Assembly (NCBI RefSeq): GCF_036417845.1 | Contig: NC_089990.1 | Coordinates: 131,501-195,500 of the forward strand | Direction: 5' to 3' | From: Apteryx mantelli | Lineage: Eukaryota; Chordata; Aves; Apterygiformes; Apterygidae | DNA length: 64,000 nucleotides | In this document: positions 25,701-35,463 of the stretch, piece after piece | Position numbering within the stretch: the stretch's first letter is position 1 | How the letters are laid out: each line of letters opens with the position of its first letter | Made by a program: the position numbers and the translations under genes | The notes under the pieces: model-generated | Database searches by the model: none | Seen by the model: only the letters and a program-made list of their open reading frames with translations | Told to the model about the DNA's origin: nothing

Positions 25701-27612
25701 TGCTGTTCAGATCCTGGTATGATGCTCGGCCCAAATGGCAACAAAAGAACTCGAGTTGTTTCTGCTACTACAATTACACCCTCTACTTTTCCTCCCCTGC
25801 ACAGAGCAGACAAGCTCTCCTCAAACAAGAGAGGATGACAAGATGAAAACACCAACTCCTATAAGCATAATATGATTAAGTGCTTTTTGTGTACTAAGCT
25901 TTGTTCTCAAGAGAGAGAATTTATAAATGCTAGATTTAACTCTTTTTCCATATCTCAACAGCTAAGAAATAGAAATGGATGGTGGATATGTCAGAGGGAC
26001 TGTTTATAGAGCTAAATCAAGACTTTTGAACACACAGGCTTCAAAACACTTTCATGAACATCACCCTTTGTTAATTTGAATGTGATTTTAAAGAACAAAG
26101 TTTTAGATCTAGTTACATCAAGCCTCTTTAAAGTTTTGCAGTTGAACAATACAGCCCAAAAGAACTCTATGAAAAGAACTGGCACCTACAGCCATTATTT
26201 CAGTAACAAAAAGTGAGCCCCACAACTCCCTCCCCTAGTGTTATTAATAGCTAGCACTTATGTTTGCTGTATATACATAAGTTATCAGGTAACTCTTATT
26301 AAATATTTACCTCTCTGGCTAATTGTCTCAGAGGAATGCTGACCATTTTCTGTTTCCTTTCTGTGATCAAGTTGACAAATCTGCATGTGGGTTACAGAAG
26401 AGATAAATAACTATCAACAGCTGCAGAGAAACTTAGAACCCCAGAGGTAAATTCCTCACATGCTGTACAGGAGCACTGAGGTCACAGAGACACAAAGTGA
26501 AACTAGACAGCTAAATAATGCTGTTCTGTCCATATCTCCTTCTTTTTCCCCACACCACACAGGCCTTCAGCACCCTACCTTACGAGAGCCAGCCCATATG
26601 AGAGGATGAGCTCATGTGACCTCAATTTGCCAGATGAATCCAGGACCTTGCAACGAATCAGTTCAGCAGTGCAATCTACTGCGAGGGGCATTTTGGGGCC
26701 ATACCTAGATATAAAGGAAAAAGATGTGAGTGGTTTTGCAAGGATATATTCTTCAAAAAAAAAAAAAAAAAAAAGGGTACTTTTCAGGCTGCTTTTTGTA
26801 CTTTGCGGTACAGCACAGCCTGAGAAAAGGAACGCAGAAAGAGAGCATCAAAGGTTTCCCTCCTGAAGGTTTTATTAGGAACAGAGCAACTATATAGCAA
26901 TTCCTCTGCGTATGTTAAATGAGCATGTGCTGACATATTAAGCACGTACACAACACGAGATGCCACACCTGGACTGGATTTGTGTTCAGATGCAGTAGGG
27001 GCAACGAAGATAGAACAAGGTCGTTTGGGGGCCTCAGATACACTCACAGCAGCACACCGCCTCGAGGAGAAGCAGCCCGTGACCCGGGAGCACGCAGGGC
27101 TGCCGCCCCCAGGGCGCCCACGGAACACCTCGCTTCCGGACCACGGAGAGCCAGAGCCGCCCCGACCACCGACGGGACCTGCAGGGCTACATCCCTGGGG
27201 GCGGAACCGCCGGGCCCGCGGCAATCGTCGTCTGCACGCGCCGCCCCGGCCGCAGGGCGGCACCAGGGAGCTGCGGCCGCGCCCGGGCGCCCCGCGCACA
27301 ACGCCGGCGACGGCCCAGGGCGGCGGGACGGAGAGGAGAGCGGCCCCCAGGACGCCGCGCCGGCCCCGCAGGTCTGGGGCGCCTTTCCCCGGCACCGCCG
27401 GGCCGCCCGTACCGGCTCTTCCAGGCCGAGACCCGATCCAGCGCCTCCTGCTGCAGCCGGCTGTCCCCGCAGTACAGCCCCACCATCACCTGGTCCCACT
27501 CGGCCCTGCCCCTCCACGCCACCACGGTCCGCAGCGGCTTGAGCCGCCTACGGGCCACGTCCGGCGGCGGCGGAGGCGGCCGCCGCCACGCGAGCTCGCG
27601 GCGACCCGCCAT
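4655..27612 (-). CDS. LAS1L: LAS1L, Las1-like pre-rRNA ITS2 endoribonuclease (12 exons placed)
   Basis: Las1 is the HEPN-family endoribonuclease that, with the polynucleotide kinase NOL9 (Grc3), cuts ITS2 during 60S ribosome maturation in the nucleolus. Exons on the minus strand: 27413-27612, 26579-26704, 26311-26380, 23949-24030, 22360-22548, 21035-21081, 17038-17147, 10836-10921, 9656-9871, 8291-8426, 7330-7709 and 4655-4796. All have AG/GT borders and their phases chain without a break to 1784 nt (594 codons + 2 nt). The order matches human LAS1L: N-terminal [25 protein letters not shown], the RHELTH motif at about residues 143-148, DWL.KTYW.RQL, FW.PLL.GLLS..FTQ.L, SPCWA-like [10 protein letters not shown], an acidic run, and LQGSAWQ. 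The segment between DWL.KTYW and VSY..EQF is shorter than in human, so the product should be somewhat shorter than the human 734 residues. The start codon is in a good Kozak context. The terminal exon is unresolved (see 640-4654). Confidence 0.95.
4797..7329 (-). other. LAS1L intron 11
   Basis: AT-rich intron. Open frames here (for example 5206-5532 minus and 6097-6405 plus) lack splice sites in a fitting phase and resemble no protein. A T15 run lies at 6565-6579. Confidence 0.8.
7330..7709 (-). CDS. LAS1L: LAS1L exon 11 with acidic tract
   Basis: 380 bp between acceptor TTTCTAG and donor GCAG|GTAAAA. It encodes [12 protein letters not shown] and [12 protein letters not shown], matching human LLRICSIYTQSG and PYTLDSLYWSVK, then an acidic run ([10 protein letters not shown]) and [13 protein letters not shown], matching human AQKRGALQGSAWQ. 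The acidic region is far shorter than in human LAS1L. Confidence 0.95.
8291..8426 (-). CDS. LAS1L: LAS1L exon 10
   Basis: 136 bp between acceptor CTTTGAAG and donor CAGCT|GTAAGT. It begins with a basic stretch ([15 protein letters not shown]) and contains [15 protein letters not shown], matching human SCLGSPCWASPQLLR. It leaves in phase 2 and joins exon 11 through CT|G. Confidence 0.94.
9656..9871 (-). CDS. LAS1L: LAS1L exon 9
   Basis: 216 bp between acceptor TATTGCAG and donor GCCG|GTGAGT. It encodes [20 protein letters not shown], matching human [20 protein letters not shown], and then [14 protein letters not shown], matching human IRPTYILRWTVELI. This is the conserved middle region C-terminal to the HEPN domain. 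Confidence 0.95.
10836..10921 (-). CDS. LAS1L: LAS1L exon 8
   Basis: 86 bp between acceptor GCTCTAG and donor GAAG|GTTAGT. It encodes [20 protein letters not shown] and more, matching human [20 protein letters not shown]. It completes the Arg codon from exon 7 and leaves in phase 1. Confidence 0.94.
10922..15900 (-). other. LAS1L intron 7, left part
   Basis: About 5 kb of AT-rich intron. I see no exon-like frame with matching splice sites. A 17-bp unit (atagaagcacagagggc) is duplicated in tandem at 15793-15826, just left of the CR1 element. Confidence 0.75.
15793..15826. repeat. 17-bp tandem duplication
   Basis: Two exact copies of atagaagcacagagggc, followed by a partial third (atagaaggg). 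Confidence 0.9.
15940..17031 (+). mobile_element. 5'-truncated CR1 LINE, sense on plus strand
   Basis: About 1.1 kb matching the 3' portion of chicken-repeat-1 LINEs: the end of the reverse-transcriptase frame and the 3' UTR. Readable hallmarks are 'aatgacctggatga', 'gaggaataaccccatgcacc', 'gtggacaacaagttaaccat', 'gtccagttctgggctcccca', 'gagaggctgagaaagctggg' and 'agaggtcccttccaacccc'. It ends in imperfect ATTCTG(T/C)-type octamers without poly-A, the standard CR1 3' terminus. The RT frame is broken by stops and small indels; its longest remnant is 16409-16936. The left border is fuzzy (15905-15945). It lies antisense to LAS1L and stops about 6 bp from the exon 7 donor. Confidence 0.95.
17038..17147 (-). 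CDS. LAS1L: LAS1L exon 7, next to a CR1 LINE
   Basis: 110 bp between acceptor TTCACTCAG and donor AACAG|GTACAG. It encodes a helical segment with [20 protein letters not shown], collinear with human [20 protein letters not shown]. The donor hexamer is the last unique intron sequence: from about +7 the intron is the 3' tail of a CR1 LINE in opposite orientation. Confidence 0.92.
17148..21034 (-). other. LAS1L intron 6
   Basis: AT-rich intron. A short (TG)n microsatellite lies at about 20050-20072 and a GT-rich patch near 19543-19552. No exon recognised. Confidence 0.75.
20050..20072. repeat. TG/TATG microsatellite
   Basis: tatgtgtgtgtgtatgtgta: a short, interrupted dinucleotide repeat. Confidence 0.85.
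21035..21081 (-). CDS. LAS1L: LAS1L exon 6 (47 bp)
   Basis: A short exon between acceptor ATTTCTAG and donor CGG|GTAAGT. It encodes [15 protein letters not shown], matching human RARELLVSYEEEQF. Phase 1 in and 0 out, both consistent with its neighbours. Confidence 0.92.
21082..22359 (-). other. LAS1L intron 5
   Basis: No gene, repeat or RNA feature recognised. Confidence 0.7.
22360..22548 (-). CDS. LAS1L: LAS1L exon 5
   Basis: 189 bp between acceptor CCTTTAG and donor CATG|GTAGGT. It begins [20 protein letters not shown], matching human [20 protein letters not shown], and closes the HEPN domain. It then runs into an acidic Glu/Asp-rich linker ([13 protein letters not shown]). This linker is shorter than the human one, which varies between species. 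Confidence 0.95.
22549..23948 (-). other. LAS1L intron 4, GC-richer
   Basis: Its right part (23500-23948) is more GC-rich than the other introns and gives open frames of 163-177 codons on both strands. A 24-bp sequence (ccaggcatttcacaccacagctct) occurs twice, at 23623-23646 and 23704-23727, so this part has undergone local duplication. No coding signature is visible. Confidence 0.7.
23623..23727. repeat. Direct repeat pair, 24 bp, 81 bp apart
   Basis: Two exact copies of a 24-bp sequence beginning ccaggcatttcacaccac, with 81 bp between their starts and loosely similar flanks. Confidence 0.85.
23949..24030 (-). CDS. LAS1L: LAS1L exon 4 with HEPN catalytic motif
   Basis: 82 bp between acceptor CTTCCAG and donor G|GTGAGT. 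It encodes [26 protein letters not shown] is the RX4H HEPN nuclease signature: Arg143, His144 and His148 by my count. In the Las1 family these residues form the active site that cleaves ITS2. Their retention argues for a working nuclease. Confidence 0.96.
24031..26310 (-). other. LAS1L intron 3
   Basis: About 2.3 kb of AT-rich sequence with no supported feature. Confidence 0.75.
26311..26380 (-). CDS. LAS1L: LAS1L exon 3
   Basis: 70 bp between acceptor ATGCAG and donor GAG|GTAAAT. It encodes [20 protein letters not shown] plus three more residues, matching human [20 protein letters not shown]. It completes the Arg codon begun in exon 2 and ends in phase 0. Confidence 0.95.
26579..26704 (-). 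CDS. LAS1L: LAS1L exon 2
   Basis: 126 bp between acceptor TATCTAG and donor AG|GTAGGG, phase 2 in and out. It encodes [18 protein letters not shown] and then [11 protein letters not shown], collinear with human LAS1L LPLAVASTADLIRCKLLD. This is the first part of the helical HEPN fold. A 20-A run on the plus strand (26755-26774) lies in intron 1, about 50 bp upstream of the acceptor in the direction of transcription. Confidence 0.95.
26755..26774. repeat. A20 homopolymer in LAS1L intron 1
   Basis: Twenty A residues on the plus strand. In LAS1L RNA this is a U20 tract about 50 nt upstream of the exon 2 acceptor, in polypyrimidine-tract territory, so length changes could influence splicing. Confidence 0.95.
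27413..27612 (-). CDS. LAS1L: LAS1L exon 1 (start codon, residues 1-66)
   Basis: The ATG at 27612-27610 is followed by G and has G at -3 (strong Kozak). It opens a frame with a proline run, then [18 protein letters not shown], the signature start of vertebrate LAS1L. The exon ends within an Arg codon (CG|) at donor GTACGG. The frame is open for another 25 codons upstream but has no ATG there, and that stretch is the promoter minisatellite, so I chose this start. Confidence 0.93.
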
Positions 27613-27640
27613 GCCGGCCCGCCTCCTGCCACCGCCCGCC

Positions 27641-27815
27641 GCCCGCCAATCAGCGCCGGGGCCCGCCTCCTGCCACTCCCCTGCCAATCAGCGCCGAGGC
27701 TGAGCGGGGCCGCCGCCCGCCGCCCGCCAATCAGCGCCGGGGCCCGCCTCCTGCCGCCGCCCGCCAATCAGCCCCGCGGCCCGCCGCCCGCCAATCAGCG
27801 CCGAGGCTGAGCGGG
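27641..27815 (+). promoter_or_regulatory. Array of five CCAATCAG boxes (NF-Y type) on a minisatellite
   Basis: CCAAT cores start at 27646, 27684, 27727, 27764 and 27791, each within GCCAATCAGC(G/C)CC. The spacings are 38, 43, 37 and 27 bp. Two tail types alternate: GGGGCCCGCCTCCTGCC (first and third) and GAGGCTGAGCGGGG (second and fifth); the fourth is a variant. CCAATCAG is the NF-Y consensus. Relative to LAS1L the boxes are inverted and lie about 35-185 bp upstream of the ATG. CCAAT works in either orientation. Confidence 0.85.
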
Positions 27816-28100
27816 GCTTCCGCTCCTCCTCCCTCGAGTGGGGCGCGGGAATATCCGGGGCTTCGGAGGGTGGGAGCGTCGTTTGCGGGCTGTGTCCCGC
27901 GTCGCTGCGGCTGGGCCCGTCGGGGGCCTCCGGCCACGTCGGGGTGGGAGGGCCTGCGTGAGGGCGCTAGGCCTCGCTTCCAGGCGCGGGGCCTCCTCCA
28001 GCGATGTGCTGTGGTCTGTAGCTGGAAGGGGCTTGAGTGTTTTGAGGGAGGTGCAGGGCAGAGGCGTTCAGCCACGTGTTGCTGAGGGGTGGTGAGGTGC

Positions 28101-30097
28101 GGCTGGAGCTAAGGAGAAGGGAGTGGGTTGAGGAGGGGCAGCTGGAGGGTTTCAGGGCAGGATGGTGGAGTCGGAGGGGGTGCATGACATGGAGGCCCGG
28201 GCAAATGTTTGCCAAGGGATAACATGGGACTTTGTGCTGTATCTGCAGGACCCCACTGAGCTCAGCAGTGTTGGGAAGGTAGAGCCCACCTTGGCCCTAA
28301 AGGGAGAGAGAAGGCAGCTGTCCTGGCTAGAGCAGAGCGCGCCATATGGATGCCTTATGTATTTCTGACTTTGCAGCTGTGTCTGTTCTTGCAGCAGAAT
28401 TAACTGACCTTCTCTTCATTTTCTTGCAAAATGCTCCATTTCTGCAGGATTTTGCAATAAACTGCATCAATAAAATGATCCAGGTTATAAGTCATCCTTT
28501 TTTTTAGGAGGGTTTTTGTTTAACTCCCCTTTTCACTGATCTGTTTGCATGATCCCCAGAACACACCTGTGTTGTAGATAAGAGGGAACTTAGAACTGCA
28601 ACGCAGGATTAGAAATAAGCGCTGGAGCTGGACGTCTGCAGAAGTTGTTTACACTGGCTTTGCCAGTAGAAAAGCTGTGCCTGCGGGTTCTGGTATTATC
28701 TCTGGCACCTAAAGAGATCATTTGGGGGAGAAGGGACTGGACTGCAGCCTTGGGTCAAACTCCCAAGGCTCTGCTTAATGCCATTTTTTCAAAGTTGCTT
28801 TAAAGCAGAACTGGATTAAAAATGCTGCCCCTCCCCCCTTCCTTTTCTAGATTAGTTTGAACCTTTGATTTGGGTCAGTTCCCTGATGTAGTTCACTATG
28901 GGACATACAAATGCTTGTACCAGCACAAAAGAGGGTGGAGGAAGAAAAGGCTCACAAAGATGGGAATAAGCAAGTGCAACAGGTGGGTCTGCCTGGTTCA
29001 GCTGCAGTGCTGGATTAAGCTGTCATGCATCTGTTCTAAATTACACTTTAGTTGACTGCTTTTTTACTTCACACTGAATCAAGTAATGAGGGCTGTTGTG
29101 GGACTACTCAAATGCAAAACTAATTTTTTTACTCTAAATGAAATAAGAAACTTCAATGGAAAGTATTTTTGTCCAGCTTCCCATGGCATAGAAATCCTAA
29201 ATATTTTGAAATTCTGAACTCTTTAGGTAGCTAATCTCACTGGCTGTGTTTGTATTGATATATTCACCTGCAGGTGAATTTCTTATATGTTATGTGCCAT
29301 CAGGTTATGGAGTGTACAGTTAATATTGCTGTAATATTGCTGTAACTTGACCAGTAGTCTTCCAGTTTGGTTGGCAATTTGATAGATTGGTTATTCTGTA
29401 ACAAGAAGATGGGTTTCTTGAAAAAGTCAGTAGAGTGGAAAGCTAATTCTAAAAATGTTCAGCCAGCTCTGTCTAGTACACTGAGCACTTTAGTATGAGT
29501 AAGAAAGGCAAAGAGAAGCAAGGGTATGTGTGAATCCTTTTCTTTAAGGCTTTTTCCCTGAGCTTCAACGAGTTCTGCAGGGAGCCTGAGAGGTAAGACT
29601 TCTACCTAGGCACTGAGCTAGGAGCTGTTTAGACAGAACCATGCCAAGAGAACCAAACAGTAGGTAAGAATGGTGGTGAGGGAGAACAAAGCATGTATAC
29701 AACTCATGTTGTTTGATGTGAAAGATGCTGCTCACTCCATAATCCTTGTCTGATTCCCCTACTAAGCCATTTATGTGGGGATTGCCATACACTACGGTTC
29801 TGTAGAGTTCCCCATTTTGACCCTTCACAGTTGAAACTCTTTTCAGCATTACTCAAGAATGTAACTTCTGATCTTTCTGTCATCCTGTCCGAGGATGTTA
29901 AGCCCAAAAGTTGCCCGAAATTGTCTGAGGAAGTGCCCAAAAGAGATGGTGGAAGTGGGAGCAAGTTCTTAATTCTCATTGGTACTGAGCATGATAGGGT
30001 TATGTTTATAACCCACATATTTGTAGTTGACTGTCTTTATGGCTTTCTCGAGCCTAATCTGCGAACAAATGGCTGATTTACTGTCCGTATTCATTAG
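28101..30097. other. Plus-strand side of the CpG island, no gene assigned
   Basis: Leaves the CpG island and becomes AT-rich. A weak exon-like stretch (about 29550-29592: acceptor CTTTAAG, donor GAGAG|GTAAGA, frame AFSLSFNEFCREPER) could belong to the MROH-like locus, but nothing identifies it. Confidence 0.4.
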
Positions 30098-30311
30098 GGC
30101 TGTTGTTCCTGCGTGGCATTGTACCTCCCCATGTGTCATCCCCATGGAAGGACAAAGTCTGCTCATATGCCATTTCTTGTATCAGAAATCTAATGTGTGG
30201 GGTGAAAGATCTACAGAAGGTTGTAGACAAAGACACTGCACAGATGCAGCCATCAACAACCTGCGCTCATTACCACTTCATCTAGGAGAGAACTATGATG
30301 ATGTGTTTCAG
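30098..30311 (+). pseudogene. Candidate HEAT-like exon with frame switch
   Basis: Acceptor TTCATTAG and strong donor CAG|GTAAGT. One frame reads helix-like at first (WKDKVCSYAISCIRNLMCGV); the end of the segment reads well only in another frame (DAAINNLRSLPLHLGENYDD). Either this is two frames of a decayed exon or one reading is chance. Family membership is inferred only from its place left of the MROH exons. Confidence 0.35.
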
Positions 30312-31655
30312 GTAAGTAAGTGGTTATTTCTGTAAGACCTCTATGGAATTCATTTCAGCCAAGGGCCTTCTGACATACAGCAGATGGAAGTTTGGAAGGA
30401 AGATTCTCTGCTAGGAAGGAAGCCTGTTTCTTCCTTTCTGAGAGAATCAGCTGCTCCTATGTGTTCCTTTTGGATCCAAACCCTTCATCTTTCTGACTGG
30501 AGCAGTGTTCTTTGGGTATGACTAGGTCACTTGTGGTGTTATGTGACATCTGAGGACAATTGTGAATGTTTTTACCCTGTCCAGCTGATTAGTCTGCCAG
30601 TTCTGTTGGCAGCTGTTGAAGGACAAGCATGCTGCTCGATACCCAAGGGTGAAATTACAAAAATGACATACATGAGAGATTACCACCAATTTTAAAATGA
30701 GTTTTTAGAGGAGGTAATTTATTTACTCCTTTTCTCCTCAAGTTGGATAATCCATAATGTATTGCTGACCTATTTTGCTATGCATGCACAGAGTACAACA
30801 TGGCCAGTCATAGGAGGTAGCAGAATGTCAGTGGAGCACTGAATTCATCCAGAATTCCCTCCTATAAAGAAATTTGAAGAAACTGAAATCTCATAGTGTG
30901 ATTTGCCTGTCTGCATTCTGATTAGTTTTCATGACTGGCATATTGCATTGTTGATGTAGGGTTTACTGGCAACTTTCCCTAAATTCCTACTGCTAAACTC
31001 TTTCCTTTTGTTCAGCTCTTTTCTGTCCTTTCATGCTATGATCAGAAAGGATTATCCTTAAGCTTGACATTGTGTGCTCTTGTATCCAACTTTGTATCAG
31101 AGAAGGCAAGGGTGGAGAATTGATATGCTTTTATGAGAATAAATTAATAACTTGAGAAAACAGTAACCTTTCTGTTTCCATTTCTACTCATTATGAGGGA
31201 AGAGTTAGGACAAACGTTTCCAGTATTTCTTTTAACCGCATTTCTGGGATTTGCTCTGCTCTTGTCGGCCTTCTGTGATACCTTGCAATGCTGAGATGCA
31301 GTTATGATTTGTAGTGTTGTATTACTGATTTGTATTATGCCCTCTGTGGCAGTGGAGATCTGGCTCTTTAGGGACATGACACAGCCCTCTGGTAGTGCAT
31401 CCAAGTACTTTGATTGATGAATGCGAATAGATTAACCTAAGCACTACCCAATGACTGTGCACCCTTCCCTATCTCCATTATCTATCGAATCTGTATACTC
31501 TTCTCTCTTACATCAGTATGGAATTGAAAACGCTTACCCTTGTTAAATGAATTCACTGATTTCTTTTGCCTGATTTTCCTGAATCTCAATGTTTTAAGTT
31601 CTTATCTCCTCAGCATCCTACACCTGTAACCTGGTATTCCTTTTCCTTACCTCAG

Positions 31656-31756
31656 ACTTTTTCAGATGAAATCCAGAGCAGTGTACAATTCCTTAATCCA
31701 AGATGAGGTGGCTATCCCTGAGGCATTTCCCTGTTTGCCTGTACCTGTTGGCTCCA
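31656..31756 (+). other. Candidate exon, unassigned
   Basis: Pyrimidine-rich acceptor (CCTTACCTCAG) and donor TCCA|GTGAGT with one open frame (LFQMKSRAVYNSLIQDEVAI and on). No family recognised; it may belong to the MROH-like locus. Confidence 0.25.
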
Positions 31757-33080
31757 GTGAGTTTGATTCTCTGTTGATAACTGTTTTTTTCTTCTCAAAG
31801 ACTTTCTTTACCAATATTTTGGAGCCATCCTGTGTACTTCTGATGATGATTCTGATGACCTCATCTCAGAAAACCTCTGTTCTCTTCTGGAGGCTTCTTA
31901 GCACAAATCAGAGAACAGTGAGGTGAGGGAAAGCTACTACTGTGTTTCATGCTGAGCTACTGTGGTGTATTAGAAGTCTTCAAAGTCTTTTCGGAGATGT
32001 ATATTTGAAGTCAACAGTGGCTGGCTGATCCTGAGGTGACAAAAGGTGTTTGTGGAGTGAGGTAGGTGGTACGACTGAATGGAGATGTGAATGGAAAGGG
32101 ACCAATGAGGACTGTGTTTTGAAGTGACTTATTTGAGTGATTCAGATAACAGAAAAGAAAATCTTTCAAATGAAACAGTGAAAGGATGGGGAATATAAAA
32201 CTAAGGGTTTCTGCCCATCTGTGTTGCAGCCTTCCTTCTCACATATGCATTCATTAAATATGTTGGAGAATGACATGGTTTAATAAAACCACAGTTATTT
32301 CCATGTTATTGCTTTTGTAGTAGGCCTTGTAGCCTCTTTGGCATCTGGAGGTACCTTCAGGGTGCTGGAGAACTTTGAAACACTCTAACTGCCCAGGAGA
32401 AGTCTTGCACAGAACTTCGTCAGGTAAAATAGTAATGTTACATTCTGGATACAGAAGGTGAGCGCTCTGTCATGGGCAAGGCTGCCATTTCTCTTAAGTA
32501 AAGTGTGGCAGTATGAAGAACTGGTCAGACTAGGTTGACTGTTGGATATCTTTCACTTGCATTGGGATCTTGCATTGTGTATTGGGAAAAAGGTTGAACT
32601 TCAGTGTTACTGGCAGCATCCGGTGGCATTTGAGTAAGGCATCTTTATGTAAATGAAAAACATCTGTAACAAGGCTCAGAAGTGCAAGTTTAAAAAATAA
32701 AACTTAAGAGATGTGGAGGTATTTCGAGATCCCTTTGTATTGTCATTCATCCAAAAAAGTTCTTACACAAAAGTAGTTTTACAAATGCACTTATTGAAAG
32801 AGGAAGCACCAGTGATACACTAACACAGTTCTGTACGTAGAGGACTGTTTCTTATTTTTTCTTGTTATAGATAAAAATGCTTATAACTTTCTCAGTTCAT
32901 TTTTTTTTAAATCTCGCAGTTCAGCTTCCATCAGTATTTTTAACATGTATTGAGTGCAATGTTAGACTGCAACTCAGCTAGAGTGATGAGTATTTTTCCT
33001 TCTAAAATTCCTCTGTTAAATTATGATATTGCCTCATATTCAGCTGGGTTATTAGTGAAGTAGTAACTGTTTTCTCCCAG

Positions 33081-33184
33081 AGGGATTGAATGAAGACGTC
33101 TCAGTTCACAAAGTTCTGGCATTAAATGGAGCTAGAAGTCTTTGCATTACCTCAAAAAATGTCATTGGCAAAATATGTCCCAAG
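33081..33184 (+). other. Candidate exon, unassigned
   Basis: Acceptor TTTTCTCCCAG, donor CCCAAG|GTTAGG, and one frame open throughout (GLNEDVSVHKVLALNGARSL and on). It ends in phase 0, which fits the start of the MROH exon at 35338. The protein resemblance is not diagnostic. Confidence 0.25.
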
Positions 33185-35337
33185 GTTAGGATGCTGTTAC
33201 CTGGCAACTGATGACTGTCTGTCTGAATGCCTGTGCTAGAGTTACTTATGTCCAGTTGCTGTAGTATTGTTATTCTTGCCTGAATTATCAGGTGATGTCT
33301 TGTGCAAGTGGACTGGGAATTGCTGTGTAGAAAATGAAGGTTATAGTGTGTATTCTGTCTTTTCTTTCAGCACTCTGTATTGAATTTAAAATTGAGATAG
33401 GTGAACTGAACGCTCAACCAGCGTTACAGCCACGTGTCCTTTTCTGCAGCAGGCAAGATCACTGCCAGCATGACTGGCTGTTTCCATTGGAGCCCTCTGG
33501 TATGGTGTGCTGTTAGGTCTTTATATCTAGATAAGTAGTTGAATCGGCAGGCAGCAAGCAGTTGCCAATGAGTTCTGACAGGAAAGTAAATTTCTATGGC
33601 TCTTGGTTTTATTTGATTCACATTCTAAGGAGGAATTTAATTTAATTTGTTATGTCTGATATTCCCTGGAAGGAAAAGTGCTTTATAATTACATTTTATA
33701 TATAATAATACACAAAATTGCAAATTTTGTTAGTATAAATGCCTGTGTGTGGATTTTATCCTTGGGGTATTTCACAAAGTTGTGTATTCGTTCTGTTGTT
33801 TTTCTCCCTTTAGAGAGATGTCTGCTGGTGCTTGTTAACACGGATTGCTTTTTGAGTTGGCAGTAGATGTTACAGACCCAGAGTGGTTTTGGCAGAATAC
33901 ATACTCCAGCTCTTAAGATCCTAAATGCTTCTTGGGCTGCAAATAACTCTAAGGAATTGTCTGCAACATCACTTCATTTAGACTTATTGTTGAAAAAGAA
34001 ATGATGTGTCTGACATTTGCCAAGTTACTTGAATTTGCTTTAAATGCTAGGCAAACTTAAAATGAAAATATCAGGCTTTATTCTTGCAAAATGGTGGGTT
34101 AAGATTTTAATTACAAAACTGGAAACACAGTTATAAAGAAAGGCTTAAAATAATAAAAATACAAACTTGGATTATGGATGACAGTACAGTTCCTGCTTGT
34201 TTTTTTCAGTGTCTCAGTTAGCCTGGTTGGGAGAATTAGGATGAATGTTATCTTGGGAAAACAGCTTCAAAGAACAGTCTTAAAAATCATTTTAATTTCT
34301 AGATATGCCAGCTTATGAATTCAGTAACAGACCCTATATTAATCTGAGGTTTATTTATTCTGTTGGTTAAAAAATTGCTTACTTTGCATTGACTTCATCC
34401 TATTTTCAGGCCTTATAATGCTATCTTTACTGAATTTGACTAGAAGATTTCACAATGTGAAGTCAGAACAGCTTGCCTTCAGAAAGTATCTTATCAGATA
34501 ACAGTGTCAATACAACTTCATTAGTTTGAAAATAATCCAGTTGTAGCACATCATAAAGTTTATTAGCTTATTCCCTAATTAATAAAAAGATGTCTTCTAT
34601 GTCTGAGATTAAATTATTCACATACAGTTCTATCCAAATTAAGCAAACAAGTCTAATTCCCTTCTACTGATTTTAATAAAATTCCTAAAACCTAAATACA
34701 TTGGTGATGTAACTGAACTTTTTATTTAGCTGGAAGTCCCTTCTGAATTAAAGTTTGACTTTAAATTCCTGTTTTTGAGGAGGGTTTAGAATACACCATT
34801 AAAGTAAAGTTTGCTGAAGTCTTCTGAGCTGCTCCTGAAGGCTGTCCCCAAGGGACACAATCCAAAGGAGTTTATGCTGCAGCAGAAGCAAGAATTGGTG
34901 GTGGGCCTGAAAGCAAGTAATGCTACTCACAAGTGTTAAAGGAGATGCCTCTGAGGAAGAAGCAGAACCAGTCAGAACACTGAGTGCCGTGATGAGCTGG
35001 GGAGGGTGAGGATTGCAGTGAGTGCTGATAGCTTATGTAGGTCTCCTTTGCTATTTATAGGAGATTGTCACCCAGGAGCTGTTGACTTCACTGTCCACAG
35101 CAGCGTGACAGGAAGTGATGCTCTAAATCAGAGCTCTGAGGTATGACATCTCACAGATCTGTTGTTTGTCCCCTCTCCTTCCAGTGTTTAACCTTTGACC
35201 CTGTGTCCTCCAGGTACCTCTCACAGAAGTGTACCTCTTTTACTTGGTTTGACAAACCAAGTAAACTCACTTGTCTGACAAATTTAGCTTCACCTCAGCT
35301 CTGCAAAACTGAACATGTACTTCTCTCCTTTTTTCAG

Positions 35338-35463
35338 CCAGCTAAAGCTACTCTCAACATAAAAGACAAATCAGAACTTCTCAGTGCTACTTTCAGGAAT
35401 GTATTCTCTCTGACCTCACTAGCTGCCTTACAAGAACAGGCTTGGGGTACCCTTGTTGCCAAG
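35338..35463 (+). pseudogene. MROH-type exon (FSL motif)
   Basis: 126 bp, acceptor CCTTTTTTCAG, donor GCCAAG|GTAATG, phase 0 in and out. It contains KSELLSATFRNVFSLTSLAA. The pattern of a helix ending in VFSL followed by a short loop is characteristic of the maestro heat-like family, where it precedes the 'ALD.ML..L' segment found in the next exon. Confidence 0.65.

Larger units (their letters stand above)
27050..28100. promoter_or_regulatory. CpG island over LAS1L exon 1 and promoter
   Basis: A dense run of CG dinucleotides and GC boxes, in contrast with the AT-rich flanks. It covers LAS1L exon 1, the start of intron 1 and about 0.5 kb upstream. CpG-island promoters of housekeeping genes are often bidirectional; whether a plus-strand transcript also starts here cannot be read from sequence. 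The long open frames on both strands are a by-product of low stop-codon density in GC-rich DNA. Confidence 0.85.

Noticed and set aside
26980..27810. 276-codon plus-strand frame and several minus-strand frames in the CpG island
   Set aside because: Pro/Arg/Ala-rich translation of GC-rich DNA with few stops. It overlaps LAS1L exon 1 and the CCAAT minisatellite.
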